Below are positions 13,161-23,782 of a stretch of 64,000 nt of DNA, piece by piece. Both the position numbers and the translations under genes were made by a program. The stretch is from NCBI GenBank assembly GCA_013268835.1, contig JABFSX010000003.1:1-64000 (forward strand), in the 5' to 3' direction. Each line of letters begins with the position of its first letter. Position 1 is the stretch's first letter. Under the pieces are notes generated by a model. That model had not been told where the DNA came from, ran no database searches, and saw only the letters and a program-made list of their open reading frames with translations. The DNA is from Candidatus Altimarinota bacterium (GTDB lineage: Bacteria; Patescibacteriota; Gracilibacteria; BD1-5; UBA2023).

Positions 13161-13320
13161 CTTCTTCCTTATATGAATTTTGATTATCTGTTGACTTGAT
13201 TTTCGAGAAAATTGCAATGTTTCTGAATTTTGCAATTTTAGAAAATGAGTCAAATACGGATAACAAAATGAAACATGGAAGATTTGGAAGAATTTTTGTT
13301 ACTTTTTATCCAAAAAGTAA
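13161..13320 (+). repeat. Dispersed 160-bp hairpin repeat, copy 1
   Basis: This segment is 151/160 identical, without indels, to 34542-34701. It holds a long imperfect hairpin (13184-13263, about 28 pairs around a 12-14 nt loop) and then a perfect 9-bp hairpin (13299-13320, TTACTTTTT and its complement). It lies in the divergent pyrG/dps gap. A reading frame containing MKHGRFGRIFVTFYPKSK also runs through both copies when TGA is glycine, but no convincing start is seen. The nature of the element is unknown: transcribed structured RNA, a small peptide gene or a miniature mobile element are all possible. Confidence 0.75.
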
Positions 13321-13401
13321 GAGCAAATCCATCAGAGACAAAGGAACTTATCACAAGGGCACCACTCCCTTCGGTCAAAAATCTAAGAGATGAAAAAAAA
13401 T

Positions 13402-13431
13402 AAAAAAGAAGGCCATAAAAGACCTTCTTTT
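13402..13431. terminator. Hairpin terminator downstream of the repeat
   Basis: AAAAGAAGG pairs with CCTTCTTTT around a 10-nt loop. No recognised gene ends here. The pyrG and dps genes flanking it both point away, so it suggests that the repeat region at 13161-13320 is itself transcribed. Confidence 0.6.
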
Positions 13432-13510
13432 CTAGAAATCGCAAACGTTGTAGCTACACAGGAATAACATATCGGTATTATAGTAAAAATATGAGAATTG
13501 CAAATACATT

Positions 13511-13564
13511 ATTATGAGAATTATTCTCATAATCTTTTGATCTTTATAGGATGATACATATACT
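13511..13564 (+). promoter_or_regulatory. Fur-type operator and promoter of dps
   Basis: A 23-nt perfect palindrome at 13511-13533 has the core TGAGAATTATTCTCA, the 7-1-7 layout of Fur/PerR boxes. Seven bases after the core comes TTGATC (13537-13542), then 16 bases, then TATACT (13559-13564). The operator centre lies near position -49. The same arrangement occurs in front of ahpC. Confidence 0.75.
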
Positions 13565-13637
13565 GTCTTGGTTTTTTCTTTGATACTCTTCTCAGAAAAA
13601 ACATACTATATATCCTATCCTTTTACCCAAAATACCT

Positions 13638-14078
13638 ATGAATACAATTCACCCATCCATCGATGCAATGAATCAACTCATCGCGGCATATACTGTAGCT
13701 TCGCAAAATGCGAGATTCTGCCATTGGAATGTGGTTGGCCCCCACTTTGAAGATGATCACGAATTATTTGGAGAGCTCTATACTGAACTCTCTGACGAGA
13801 TTGACCTATTCGCAGAGAGAATTCGTGCGCTCAGAGGATTCCCTATGTCTCGTCTTTCCGAGCTACTCGCAGCAACAACACTCCAAGAATATACTCTACC
13901 GATGACCGCTCGTAATATGCAAAAAAATATCCTCGCTGATTATGAATATATCTCTGAAGAAATGAATACAATGATCGAGACAACCGCAGATGATGCTGTC
14001 ACTCAAGATATCATCGTAGGATCAAAACGTCAGATAGATAAAAGATCTTGGATGTTGAGATCATTATTATGAGAATAA
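13638..14078 (+). CDS. dps: Dps / ferritin-like DNA-protection protein
   Basis: A 146-residue protein of the four-helix Dps family. Its conserved ferroxidase motif starts HWNVVGPHF and continues through DDHELFGELY and ELSDEIDLFAERI, supplying the His, Asp and Glu that bind iron at the dimer interface. Dps oxidises Fe(II) with peroxide and stores it as mineral, protecting DNA. The second-to-last codon pair is TGA-GAA before TAA, so the protein ends Gly-Glu, two residues beyond the standard-code stop. Both terminal codons lie inside the ahpC operator. It is about 70 bases downstream of its predicted promoter and probably cotranscribed or coregulated with ahpC. Confidence 0.9.
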
Positions 14079-14119
14079 TTCTCATTTTAACTTGATTTAA
14101 AAATCAATTTTCATATACT
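14070..14119 (+). promoter_or_regulatory. Fur-type operator and promoter of ahpC
   Basis: The core TGAGAATAATTCTCA (14070-14084) overlaps the dps stop codon. Seven bases later comes TTGATT (14092-14097), then 16 bases, then TATACT (14114-14119). Core, spacing and promoter match those before dps, implying one common regulator of the Fur/PerR superfamily. Confidence 0.75.
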
Positions 14120-14170
14120 CAGGAAAGAGTTTTTTAAAAACTCATATTTATACTCTATTAATTTTCAACT

Positions 14171-14788
14171 ATGTCTTGTTGCGATACAGAATACTCTTTT
14201 GAGCAGGTAAAGATCGATACTCTAGCTCCAGGTTTTGATCTTCCAGCCTACGATCCAATTAAGGATGATACTACGGATGTATCCTCTCATGATCTCCATG
14301 GAAAATGGACAGTTCTTTTCTATTACCCTGCTGATTTTACCTTTGTATGTCCAACAGAACTCAAAGATATGGCAGGTGCAAAGGCAAAATTCGATGAACT
14401 CGGAGTCACCGTTCTCGCAGCATCTACTGATACTGTATTCTCTCATAGAGCATGGGTAAAACATGAAGGTCTGATGAAGAATTTTCCATACCTGATGCTG
14501 GCTGATCACAATACTGAGATTGCGAGCGCCTACAATATTCTCGATGAAAAATCAGGAATTGCAGGTCGTGGAACATTTATCATTGATCCAGAGGGAATCT
14601 GTCGAGGTATCGAGGTAACGAGCGGACCGCTCGGACGCAACTCTGATGAACTTATCCGAAAGATTGAAGCACTCCAGTTTATGGCAGCCAATCCTGGTAC
14701 TGCTTGTCCAGCAAAATGGGCTCTTGGAGATAAAACACTCACTCCATCTATCAAGATTGCCGGTGAGGTAGAAGCACAACTTCAATAG
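14171..14788 (+). CDS. ahpC: AhpC-type 2-Cys peroxiredoxin
   Basis: A 205-residue protein with the peroxidatic cysteine in DFTFVCPTEL (near residue 60) and the resolving cysteine in GTACPAKW (near residue 178), the typical AhpC/Prx1 layout. It reduces H2O2 and organic peroxides in the cytoplasm; no AhpF is seen in the window. No TGA is used. Extra cysteines follow the start (MSCC). It is placed after dps behind an identical Fur-type operator, so the pair forms a peroxide or iron stress unit. A strong terminator follows. Confidence 0.95.
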   Translation: MSCCDTEYSFEQVKIDTLAPGFDLPAYDPIKDDTTDVSSHDLHGKWTVLFYYPADFTFVCPTELKDMAGAKAKFDELGVTVLAASTDTVFSHRAWVKHEGLMKNFPYLMLADHNTEIASAYNILDEKSGIAGRGTFIIDPEGICRGIEVTSGPLGRNSDELIRKIEALQFMAANPGTACPAKWALGDKTLTPSIKIAGEVEAQLQ

Positions 14789-14803
14789 TATAATTTTTCT
14801 ATT

Positions 14804-14832
14804 AAAAAATCCCCAGAAATTGGGGATTTTTT
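14804..14832 (+). terminator. Terminator after ahpC
   Basis: AAAAAATCCCC pairs with GGGGATTTTTT around a 7-nt loop, directly after the ahpC stop. Confidence 0.85.
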
Positions 14833-14924
14833 AGTATTCTCACTGAGAATAAAATTCATATTTTTGACAAATTATATTTATTATATTATAATTAATATGA
14901 AGTATAACTTTAACTGGAAAAAAT

Positions 14925-15575
14925 ATGTCACTAGAGAAATCCCCAAAATGGGTTCAAGAACAAGTACGTACTTGACTCGATATCGATAAAAAACTTGATA
15001 TTAAAAAAGCAATTGATGAACTCTCAATTGAAGCACTTATCACATTTTTTGAAAAAAATGCAACTGCAAAATTCTCAAAAGAGGATCCTGAAACACCAAA
15101 AAATAGTGCTGCTCATATTATTGCATACCAAAAAGCTCTCAATCTACTTGGGATTTCGGTAGGTACTGATGGAATATATGGAACAAAAACCCGAGATGCT
15201 CTTATAAAATTCCAAACAGAACAAAAACTTGCAAAACCGAATGGTATCCCAGGAGAAAAAACAGTAGAAAAACTCATAGAAGCACTCAAATGAAAAATTC
15301 CAAAACCAGCAGAAAAACCTGCTGTAAAAGTTGCTGAAGCTGTTTCAGTAAAAGAAACTCCTGAGCAAAAAATCGACACATTCTTAAGAAGAGAATGATA
15401 CGACAGAGATGAATCTGGAAACTATGTAAATCCAGATAAAGATCTCACTATAACTATACGAGATAAAGATGTTGATTATAATAGAACTTTTGGTAGAAGA
15501 CTCCGTATGTGAGAACTCAATATTACTGAAAGGCGAATTTTAGCAGAAGTCTCAGAAATTCTGAAAAGTAAATAA
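14925..15575 (+). CDS. Peptidoglycan-binding domain protein
   Basis: A 216-residue protein with several TGA glycines. Residues about 65-120 form a PG_binding_1 domain: YQKALNLLGISVGTDGIYG, then TRDALIKFQTEQKL and GEKTVEKLIEAL, the three-helix repeat found in cell-wall enzymes. No signal peptide or catalytic domain is visible. The N-terminal 60 residues and the C-terminal tail (after a Pro/Lys-rich linker near 125-145) are unassigned. The next gene, a FimV-like membrane protein, begins 20 bases later, so the two may form an envelope-associated operon. The PG-binding unit resembles those in the protein at 28652-29896. Confidence 0.75.
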
Positions 15576-15595
15576 TTATTGTTTAATATAAATAT

Positions 15596-17101
15596 ATGTC
15601 ATCAAAATCCTTTTCACTCTGAGCTTTGGCGCTTACTGCAGTGCTCAATACCACTCCTACTCTCGCTCAACAGAGCAGTGTAGGAATGACTCAAGATCAA
15701 ATACATGACCGTGTATTGGAATTATGCAAGACTCCAAATTTCGGAAAAAATATTGTTAATTGAACCTGAGAAATCTGTGATGAATACTCTACCGATGGTG
15801 GGAAAACTTGGCTCAAAGTAGGAGGATGAGCAAGTATACTTGCCCTAAGCCTTGTGGCGCTTGTTCAGATAAGAAAAAGAAAAATTGAAAAAGAGAAGAT
15901 TGCTGATGCTGAATTGGGGGATAGTGAATTTTTATGAGTTCAATTTGAAGAAAATCCAGAGATAGATTGAGATGGAGAGACTCTACCGCCAGATGATGAA
16001 GAAATTAAAAATGAATCTAATACAATAGATCTTGTTGCCGAAGCCGATGTATATGCCGCCTATAAACGTTATGAACAAGCTATCGAATTGCTCCAAAAAG
16101 AGATGAGGGAAAATCCAGAGAATACAAATGCATATCTCAAATTAGCAGAAGTATATACTCTTCTGAAAGAAGATGCTGCCATAAATTGACTCTCAAGGGA
16201 AATACTTTCAAAATTTGAATCATCTCTTTCAGAATCTGAACTCAAAAAGCTAATAGAAACCGCTGATACTGGAAATATACCTAAAGATGAAGTGATAATA
16301 GAGGAATGGCGTACAGATCTACTACAGGAAGGATTTGAACTTAATGCTGCTTGGGGTGAAGATTTTCGAGATACTGAGAAATTTATGAAGATAGTTGAAT
16401 TTATGTATAAACGAGGATCAAAAAAACATTTCAATGGGTTCTATGAAACGACCCAAAAAATGGAAAAAGCTGGTTTTTTCAAATTATCTGAGTTAGAATT
16501 ATCACAAATTAAAGCATGGTGACATGAGCTAGATCCAGAAAATCCAATATATACAGAACTTAGTACCCCAACAGAAAAGGTTATTCTTATAGAAGAAGCT
16601 CCTGCGGTACAAGAAAGTATAGATCTTGGATCTGATCCAATTGTTCCAGAAATAACAGAACCAACTACAGAGATAGCTCCTCCCGTTGAAGATATAGTAA
16701 TAGCTCATGAAGAGTTCAATCCTAATGCTATAATTCAATCAGAAAATATATTTCCAGTTCAACCAACAGAATCTAGTGATATATTGAAAAAACCAAAAAT
16801 AATGCCAGGTATCGATCCACCACTTATTAGGCAACTTGAAAGACGTGGATTTGAGGTGATAAGAAGTGAAGAGTTATGAGAAATACAAGTTAAGATAATA
16901 AGAGAATGAAGTGAACTAAATGTCTTAAATGAAAAAGGAGAATCAGTAAAACAATATGTTCATAATGAAACTTATACTATTTCCGATCCAGTAATAAATG
17001 CATATTTATCATATGCTCCATGAAAAAACCGCATACGCTTAGTATTAAAAAATTGAAAAGAGCAATATATTGAAATAATTGGTAATGTGATAATCAAATA
17101 A
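15596..17101 (+). CDS. FimV-like TPR membrane protein
   Basis: A 501-residue protein. An N-terminal signal-like segment (about residues 4-22, ending LAQQ) and a transmembrane segment near residue 80 (GASILALSLVALVQI) precede a basic stretch and an acidic cytoplasmic part. DLVAEADVYAAYKRYEQAIEL, continuing into a TPR-like helix pair, closely resembles the C-terminal FimV motif of type IV pilus and peptidoglycan-associated proteins. The remaining region is Pro/Glu-rich and ends in an unassigned beta-rich domain. Many TGA glycines. Role inferred: envelope scaffold, perhaps linked to pili. A terminator follows immediately. Confidence 0.6.
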
Positions 17102-17104
17102 TAT

Positions 17105-17130
17105 AAAAAAGAACCTTCGGGTTCTTTTTT
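17105..17130 (+). terminator. Terminator after the FimV-like gene
   Basis: AAAAAAGAACC, loop TTCG, GGTTCTTTTTT: a stable UUCG tetraloop hairpin followed by a T-run, 3 bases after the stop. Confidence 0.9.
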
Positions 17131-17239
17131 TTGATATTTTCTCATAAGAATACATACTTTTCTGGAAAATTATATCCCAATTTTTGTTCCAATTTGGAAA
17201 AATATCATATATCTGCTATAGTAAAATATATTATTACTA

Positions 17240-18631
17240 ATGCTCACTATGGATTATATTATTTTCTGGAATTTTATCCTCGCTACTGCACTCGGTGCTC
17301 TTATAGGAACCGAACGAGAGATGCCACGAACAGGAGTGAAAATGGGTTGAGCTGCTGGATTTGGTGGGATCAGATCATATGCTCTTCTTTCTCTTCTTGG
17401 TGCCATTGCCACCTGGATGGATATCTCTATGAATACGAATATCTGGAAAATAAGTGGACTTATTATATCAGGACTTTTTGTGGCTATTGCCTATACCTAC
17501 TCCTCTTTTTCAAAAGATCGAATGGGTGTCACCAGTGAATACTCTGCACTTCTTACCTATTTTATAGGAGTTATTGCTATGAGTGGTCAAGCAACTATTG
17601 CTGTGATGCTCGCTATCCTCATACTCATTGTCCTCTCTTCCAAAGACTATCTTAGTAAACTCAAGGAACGATTCTCTCGTGAGGAACTTGGGGATTCGCT
17701 GAAATTTGCTGTTATTGCACTTGTGATCCTCCCCCTTCTTCCGGATGCCAAGTTCTCAATTATGGATATGGCTCACTGGTTTTATCATCAACCGCTCGGT
17801 TGGACCAATACTATTGTAACAGCTCCGTTTTTTAATCCATATGGAATCTGGTTCTTCGTAGTGATTATGGCGGGTGTAGAATATGCCGGCTTTATCCTCT
17901 CTCGTGTGATCGGTTCCAAATGAGGAATTATGGCTTCTGGTGCGATCGGTGGACTCATCTCATCAACCGCCACCACAGTTGCAATGACCAAAAAAAGTAC
18001 TGAACACCCTGAAAATCGAAATTCATATATTGTGGGTACACTTGTTGCCTCTTGTATTATGTTTATTCGTGTGATTGTGGTTGCGGGGATTATCTATCCA
18101 ACCATCCTCACAAGTATATGGATTCCTGCTACGGTGATGTTTGTTGGGCTTTCTGGTACGGCACTCTACTATTATCTACAATCTCGAAAAGAGCCAACCG
18201 CTCCAGTAGATGAAAATGAAGAAAAAGAATATGAAAGCCCATTTCAACTCTGGCCCGCTATACAGTTTGCGGGACTCATCGTGATTATCAAGTTCCTCTC
18301 TATTGTTGGTAAAGCCATGGAAAATATCATCCCACCCGAGGTGTCAAATTATGGACTTGCTATCATTTCGGGGCTTGCCGATGTAGACGCTATCAATATG
18401 ACCTATTCAGGAAATGCCAAGGCAGGACTCATCTCTACAGTTATCGCTGCAACAACCATCCTCATCGCAGTAATGTCGAACAATGTTGTAAAAGCTTCTA
18501 TTGCATACCGATTTGGAGAAAAAGAGTACGGAAAACGAGTATTTATGGGATTCTGAATCTCAATACTTTTAGGAATTATTGCAATTATTGCTCTGAATTT
18601 TGTGAGTATTGTGGAGGCATTTGGAAAATAA
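17240..18631 (+). CDS. MgtC/SapB - DUF4010 family membrane protein
   Basis: A 463-residue polytopic membrane protein. The N-terminus (ATALGALIGTERE, then GIRSYALLSLLGA) matches the MgtC/SapB first domain. The remainder has about ten hydrophobic segments and DUF4010-like motifs (GGLISSTATTVAM and SGLADVDAINMTYS). Family members are linked to magnesium or other ion homeostasis, but the substrate is not established from sequence. Four TGA glycines, one in the conserved loop before GIRSY. Two in-frame ATGs (17240, 17249) are possible starts. Stands alone between terminators. Confidence 0.75.
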
Positions 18632-18734
18632 AAATTAAAAAACTTGCCAGAGATTAGAAAATAAATATCATTGTTTTACAGTGATATTTTTATTTTTCAC
18701 TGTGTACTTTTTACTTATATTAACCCTTCATCAC

Positions 18735-19190
18735 ATGAGCAATTCACTCAACAAAGTACAGATCATCGGAAATCTCACCGCAGAACCAGAAGTTCGCGAG
18801 ACACCAAATGGTCAAAAAGTCGCAACATTCTCAGTCGCTACCAACCGCAAATGGAAAGATGCCTCTGGCATGCTCCAAGAAGAAGTCGAATACCATAATT
18901 GTGTCGCATGGCGAGGACTCGCTGATATCGCAGAACAATATATGCACAAAGGAAAAAAGGTCTATGTAGAAGGATATCTCAAGACTCGTAGCTGGGATGA
19001 TACTGCCGGAGTAAAAAGATATAAAACAGAAATTGTATCAGATAATGTTATTCTCCTCTCAACAGCAGGTGGATCAAATGGCGGAGAATCATACAACCAA
19101 GCTGATGCAGCCCCAGCAGAACAAACTGCTCCTCGAAAGAGCAAAGCAAAAGCAGAAGAATCAATCTCAATCGAAGATATTCCGTTCTAA
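18735..19190 (+). CDS. ssb: Single-stranded DNA-binding protein
   Basis: A 151-residue protein with an OB fold: NKVQIIGNLTAEPEVRETPN, KVATFSVATNRKWKD, VEYHNCVAWRGLADI and GKKVYVEGYLKTRSW. A flexible linker leads to the C-terminal acidic tip ending DIPF that recruits repair and replication partners. ATG at 18735 is preferred because it begins directly before the OB fold (MSNSLNKVQ); an in-frame upstream start would add a hydrophobic, unlikely tail. No TGA is used. Ends inside a 40-nt perfect palindrome that serves as terminator. Confidence 0.95.
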   Translation: MSNSLNKVQIIGNLTAEPEVRETPNGQKVATFSVATNRKWKDASGMLQEEVEYHNCVAWRGLADIAEQYMHKGKKVYVEGYLKTRSWDDTAGVKRYKTEIVSDNVILLSTAGGSNGGESYNQADAAPAEQTAPRKSKAKAEESISIEDIPF

Positions 19191-19230
19191 AAAACAACAA
19201 TCCCTCCAAATTTGGAGGGATTGTTGTTTT
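19191..19230. terminator. 40-nt perfect palindromic bidirectional terminator
   Basis: The 20 bases starting AAAACAACAATCCC are followed directly by their exact reverse complement. The hairpin ends in a T-run in both directions, and lies between the convergent ssb and the gene ending at 19240. Confidence 0.9.
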
Positions 19231-19239
19231 TTAGAGTAT

Positions 19240-21357
19240 CTATAATGTAGCTCAAGCTCCTTTTATGAGTGCTTCGGCTCATTCTTTTTCTGTTAACTTT
19301 GTTCCACTTGGAAGAGTATATTTTCCATCGGATCCTGGTGAACCAAATTTCGAAAAAATATCAGAAACAATCATAACTAAAGATGCCATAGCTATTCCTT
19401 GTCAGACCCATGCTATTCTCTTTCAATAGGTTAGATATGCTGCCAATACTGCTCAAACTGCGGCAATATGATACCATTTCATTGCACCATATATTTCTCA
19501 TGCAATTCATTTCATTTTTTCAAAAGTAGCAGAAGCAGCAACAGAAATTAAGCTTCCTATTACTCTTTTTATTCCAGGAGGAATAATCGGGCTATCTTTT
19601 TCGGAAATTGCTCGTAACATTGGTTGATCAAAATATTCTCATCTAAATTCAGTATTTCATAAAAAATGCCAAGTTCTCTGATAGCAATAAAGTTGTTCAG
19701 GTTCACTCATGGTAGAAAAATCTGTTTTTCAGCCAAGTGTAATATACATCTTCGTTATATCTTCAAGTGTCGGAGATATTTTTCCAAATTCTGCCTCATA
19801 CTTGGACTTTTCTCCAAGTGAACAATTTGCAGTAAGAACTGGAATGATATCTTTTCCAAATTTTAATATTTCTTTTAATTTTCCTTTTCCTTTATCATCA
19901 ATTGATTGAAGCTTATCGATAGAATCAGTTGTATTAAATTTTCAAATTGGCATTTTTGCTGCTTCTATGAATACAAATGACATGAGTTTTGGATCAGTGA
20001 TTCACAATTTTTCAGCCTTTATTTTTAATCATTCTTCATTTATTTTTCAATTATTAAATGAAATATTCATTTTATCTCCTATTTTTCCCATAAATCCTGT
20101 AATATCCTGTATTCCATTGATTTCAATGTCATGAATATTCTCAGCAATATCAAAAGTATCTTTTATTCCTGCTATAATATCTCTAATTGTCATATTCTGG
20201 ATAGTCTCTCCATATCGTTTTTTTAGGAATTTTGATCCATCCCCACTAACGAATAATGCTAATACAGCAAATGCTGATCAGGCATTTGTAATACCCTTAA
20301 ATTCTGATTCTTCTAAGAGTCATTTTAAATCTTTCCCCTTATATTTTTCAAAAAGAACACTGGCTCATGAAAATGTCATTGATTGAAATGGTGCATATAG
20401 AAATGGTGCATCAAGATCGGATACCTTTAATCATTTTTGAGTATCCTCAAGAGATCAATAATACATACGAACAAATCCTTTGTATCATGATTTATAAGAT
20501 ATATCCTCTTTTAAGTTTTCAATCCTTCATCCTGTCTGTGGTTCTACTGGATTTTGAGATACAGCTGGACCCTTGAGTCCTGCGAGCTTGAGTTCTTCTG
20601 GAGTCCAGTCATCCGTCATTCCAAGAAAGTCAAATCGATTCAAAAATGAAAAAATCATCAATCTAATAGTTGCACCAAATCCTATACTTTCTCATTTTGC
20701 CTTCTTTGCCATATCTTCAATCATGGTTTTCTTATCGAAACCAAGCTGTTCGGCAATCCATCACTTAATTCATTTTTTTAAATCTTTTGTTCATTCTGAT
20801 GCGAGATCTTTTGCTTCAGCACTTGATATCAGTGAGAGACCTCCTGCAGTAGTAGTTGCTGCAAGGACAGCTCGTGGTATGGCTTTCTCTGCGGCTATAG
20901 CGACCTCTGCTTGTTTTTTATCTTCTTCATTACCTGTTATATCTGCTTTGAAACGTGAAAGATCAGCAGTAGTCTTTGCAAGAATAATATTGATTGCTTT
21001 ATTTTTCTCTTCGGGCTTGATTTCTTTAAGATGATCCGTAAGAGCCTTTAGGGTAGATTCAACAGTTACAAGTACTTGAGTATTAGCCTTTAATTCAGCA
21101 TCATTATGGATAGTTGCGAGCATTGCCTTAGCTTGATCAAAAGCATTTTTTGCATTAATAAAATTAGCATCAGCATCCCTAAGTGACTGAGCTCAAATTT
21201 TTCCAAATGGATTTTGCTGGATAGCTTCTTGTAGGGTAGCTCGATCAAATTCGTTCCAACGCTGCTCGAGTGTTGCTCGAAAATTCTTCAGAAGATTATC
21301 TGGAGCTTTCGCTGGAGTTCAAGACAGTGTATCTCGTTGGATTTCTGGATTAGCCAT
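19240..21357 (-). CDS. Large membrane-associated protein of unknown function (705 aa)
   Basis: I do not recognise this family. A soluble helical N-terminus (residues 1-170, rich in Lys, Glu and Ala, coiled-coil-like) is followed by a small hydrophobic segment near residue 185 (ATTTAGGLSLISS). After a long middle region there is a clear transmembrane helix about 50 residues from the end (IAWVGQGIAMASLVMIVSDI). Numerous TGA glycines. It is the last gene of a four-gene minus-strand run (28525 to 19240) of similarly built proteins behind a cell-wall 3D-domain gene, suggesting one envelope complex. A terminator palindrome follows. Confidence 0.7.
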
Positions 21358-21458
21358 AAATATGCATTAATTGTATATAATAATAAGTATTTTACTGTAT
21401 TACACAAGAGTAAAATACATCATATTAATACTAGCATATCGGCATTAAAAAGGCAAAA

Positions 21459-21486
21459 GAAAATCCCTCAAGTTTGAGGGATTTTC
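21459..21486 (-). terminator. Terminator between large-protein genes
   Basis: A 13-bp perfect stem (GAAAATCCCTCAA and complement) with a 2-nt loop, 24 bases downstream of the minus-strand stop at 21510. It separates this gene from the promoterless-looking gap before the gene starting at 21357. Confidence 0.85.
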
Positions 21487-21509
21487 AGTATACTTAGTGA
21501 ATATATTTT

Positions 21510-23765
21510 TTATTTCACTTTTGCTTTTATCCATTCATTCTCTTCCCAATATCCTCCATTTTCATTTCATGGAATCTGAGACAATCGTTTCATAGAATCT
21601 CTTCGAACAACATGATCACTCATAATATCCAGAAGATTAGCAAAAACTTTTCCTATTTCAACTTGTTTTTTTTCTGGTCACCAAGGCAATGTGTTTTTAT
21701 TTTTTAAAAGAGAATTAAATAATTTATGTTCTCAGGATTGCTTGATATATACCCGATCACTAAATGGATTTGAATCAACCTCATCGGCCTCAAATATTCT
21801 CTCACCATTTTGCATACGAGTAAAAATTGTTTGAAAATATTTCTTCTCATTTGGATTCTGAATATATTGTTCAAATTCAGCGATTTTTCATTCAATACTC
21901 ATCTTTTCTCCTTCTTGACGAAAACGCTCATTGGAAAAAGTCATTTCATCCATATATAGAGATGAAAGATAGTTATCTACAACATCAGTAATAAATTGTG
22001 GACTTTTTTCTTTTTTCCATTTTCACATCTCCGAAATAACTGCTACAGCTATCTGTCATCGTTCTAATTGATAAAAATTGGCTCAAATACCACTTAGTAC
22101 ATGTGTTTCAAGAATTTGACTAAACAATTCAAAGCTTTTTTCTTTGGAATCATCTGCAAAAAATGGTGGTTGATTTTTCTGATACTGTTCTATAAGAATA
22201 AAAATTGCCCTTAATAGTTCATTTCTATATCGTTGTACCTCAATATTCCACTGATTCTTGTTTCTATTATTCACACTTCATCCCATCCATTCTGATGGAT
22301 CAACGCCAAGATGGACTCGAGACTGAATAAAAGTAATATCTGGAGTTACTCCAGTACCTCCGGTGAGTGGCATTTTTCTCCCTAACTTACCAAACCATTC
22401 AGTCCAATTAAATCTTGGAATTGCTGCATTAATACTGGATTCTCGAGATTTATTAATTTGATCCAATGCCTCTGGTGCTCCAAGATTGAGTCCATGTAAG
22501 ATGACGCTTTTTTTGTAGTCATACATATCCGTTCCATTGAAGTGTTCCCACTTTATCTGAGATCCACCAAGATGATCAAATCCAATATGTCCGAGTCAAG
22601 CAGCAGCTCATCAAATGACAAGAGGAGCAAGTACTTTCCCAACTATTCCACCGATTTTTCAAACCTTATTTCCCACTTTTACTCCCACAGTAAAAAGTCA
22701 CCATTCTGCCATTCAAGCAGCAAGATTTGCACTAGTTTGTCGCTTTGTAAAAGTCGAAAAGAAAACAGGCCACATAATAGCATGCATTACATTCTGAGAA
22801 AGCATTCCCATGAGTGATTGGCGAGTATAGTATTTCCAGTTAATATTTTTTCCAGCTGCTTGCAGTGCCTTACGAGTTTCGATAAGTTTTGCTTCTGTGG
22901 CAGTAGTAAGACCGAATCGGTCTCGAAGTTCTTGTAAGCTCAACTTTTGTATAAGTTCACTTGCGGCTATAAATACCTGTCTATCAATATGAGTAAATGT
23001 TTTTTTAATAGGATCAAACGCATACCCAAGATTTTCTAAAATCTTAAGAGTACGTCATTTTAGTATATTTCTGTCTCATTCTATCTGATTTTTACTAAAC
23101 AACTTTTTCATCATCTCATCTCATTCAAGATTGATACGCTCAAAGGTTCCTTCTGGAGTACGAAGTAATATTTCACTAATTCGTTGAAATCAATTATATA
23201 TTCTTGATTGTCCATTTAATCATGCCGCAACTGTATTGATTGCTGAGTTGGCCCCAAGAGCAATAGCCCCCGTTACTGCTGCATATTTGACGATAACAGA
23301 ACCACCAAACATTGATTCTGTCATAACTGACTCTCGAAGAACCTCTGTTTCACGGCGTGTTTTTTCTTCTATTTTCTGTATTTCTGGTGTTCATTTTAGG
23401 ACATTATCCCAAAGAGTTATAGCGTTTGTTGAATATAAGATGCTTCCATCTTTACTATACAATTGCAGTATACCATGCTCAAAAGTTAGAGAAAAAACGG
23501 AATCAAATTTTCCAATTTTTGATTCTATATAATTAGTAAATATATCCAATTTTTTTTCTATATGCTCAGCACTAAATGGTGTTCATGATCTTTTTTTATA
23601 TTCAGTCTCATAAAACTTCTTTACAAGACCCTTAAAAAAAAGTTTTTTTACAATAGGATCTTCTATGGTGCCAATAGCATCAATAGGACCATTTGTTCGT
23701 AAGAGAAAATTTCTTCCCTGAATTACATCTCAAGTATGTGTATTTGTATTAGGGGTTTCCGACAT
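21510..23765 (-). CDS. Large membrane protein of unknown function (751 aa)
   Basis: No family recognised. Begins MSETPNTNTHTGDVIQG without a signal peptide. Hydrophobic segments occur near residues 150-175 (VIVKYAAVTGAIALGANSA), 320-340 (LMGMLSQNVMHAIMWPVFF) and 355-405 (LFTVGVKVGNKVG, VLAPLVIGGAAAGLG). The C-terminal 300 residues are hydrophilic and Trp/Gln-rich. Uses many TGA glycines, including a pair of adjacent Gly codons after SEWMG. Starts 17 bases after the stop of the 977-residue gene, so it is very likely cotranscribed with it. Probably an envelope protein; molecular role unknown. Confidence 0.72.
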
Positions 23766-23782
23766 AATAATTATGTATTATC

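Noticed and set aside
13161-13320. Retron-like ncRNA
   Set aside because: The repeat has a long hairpin as in msr-msd, but no reverse transcriptase is encoded nearby either copy.
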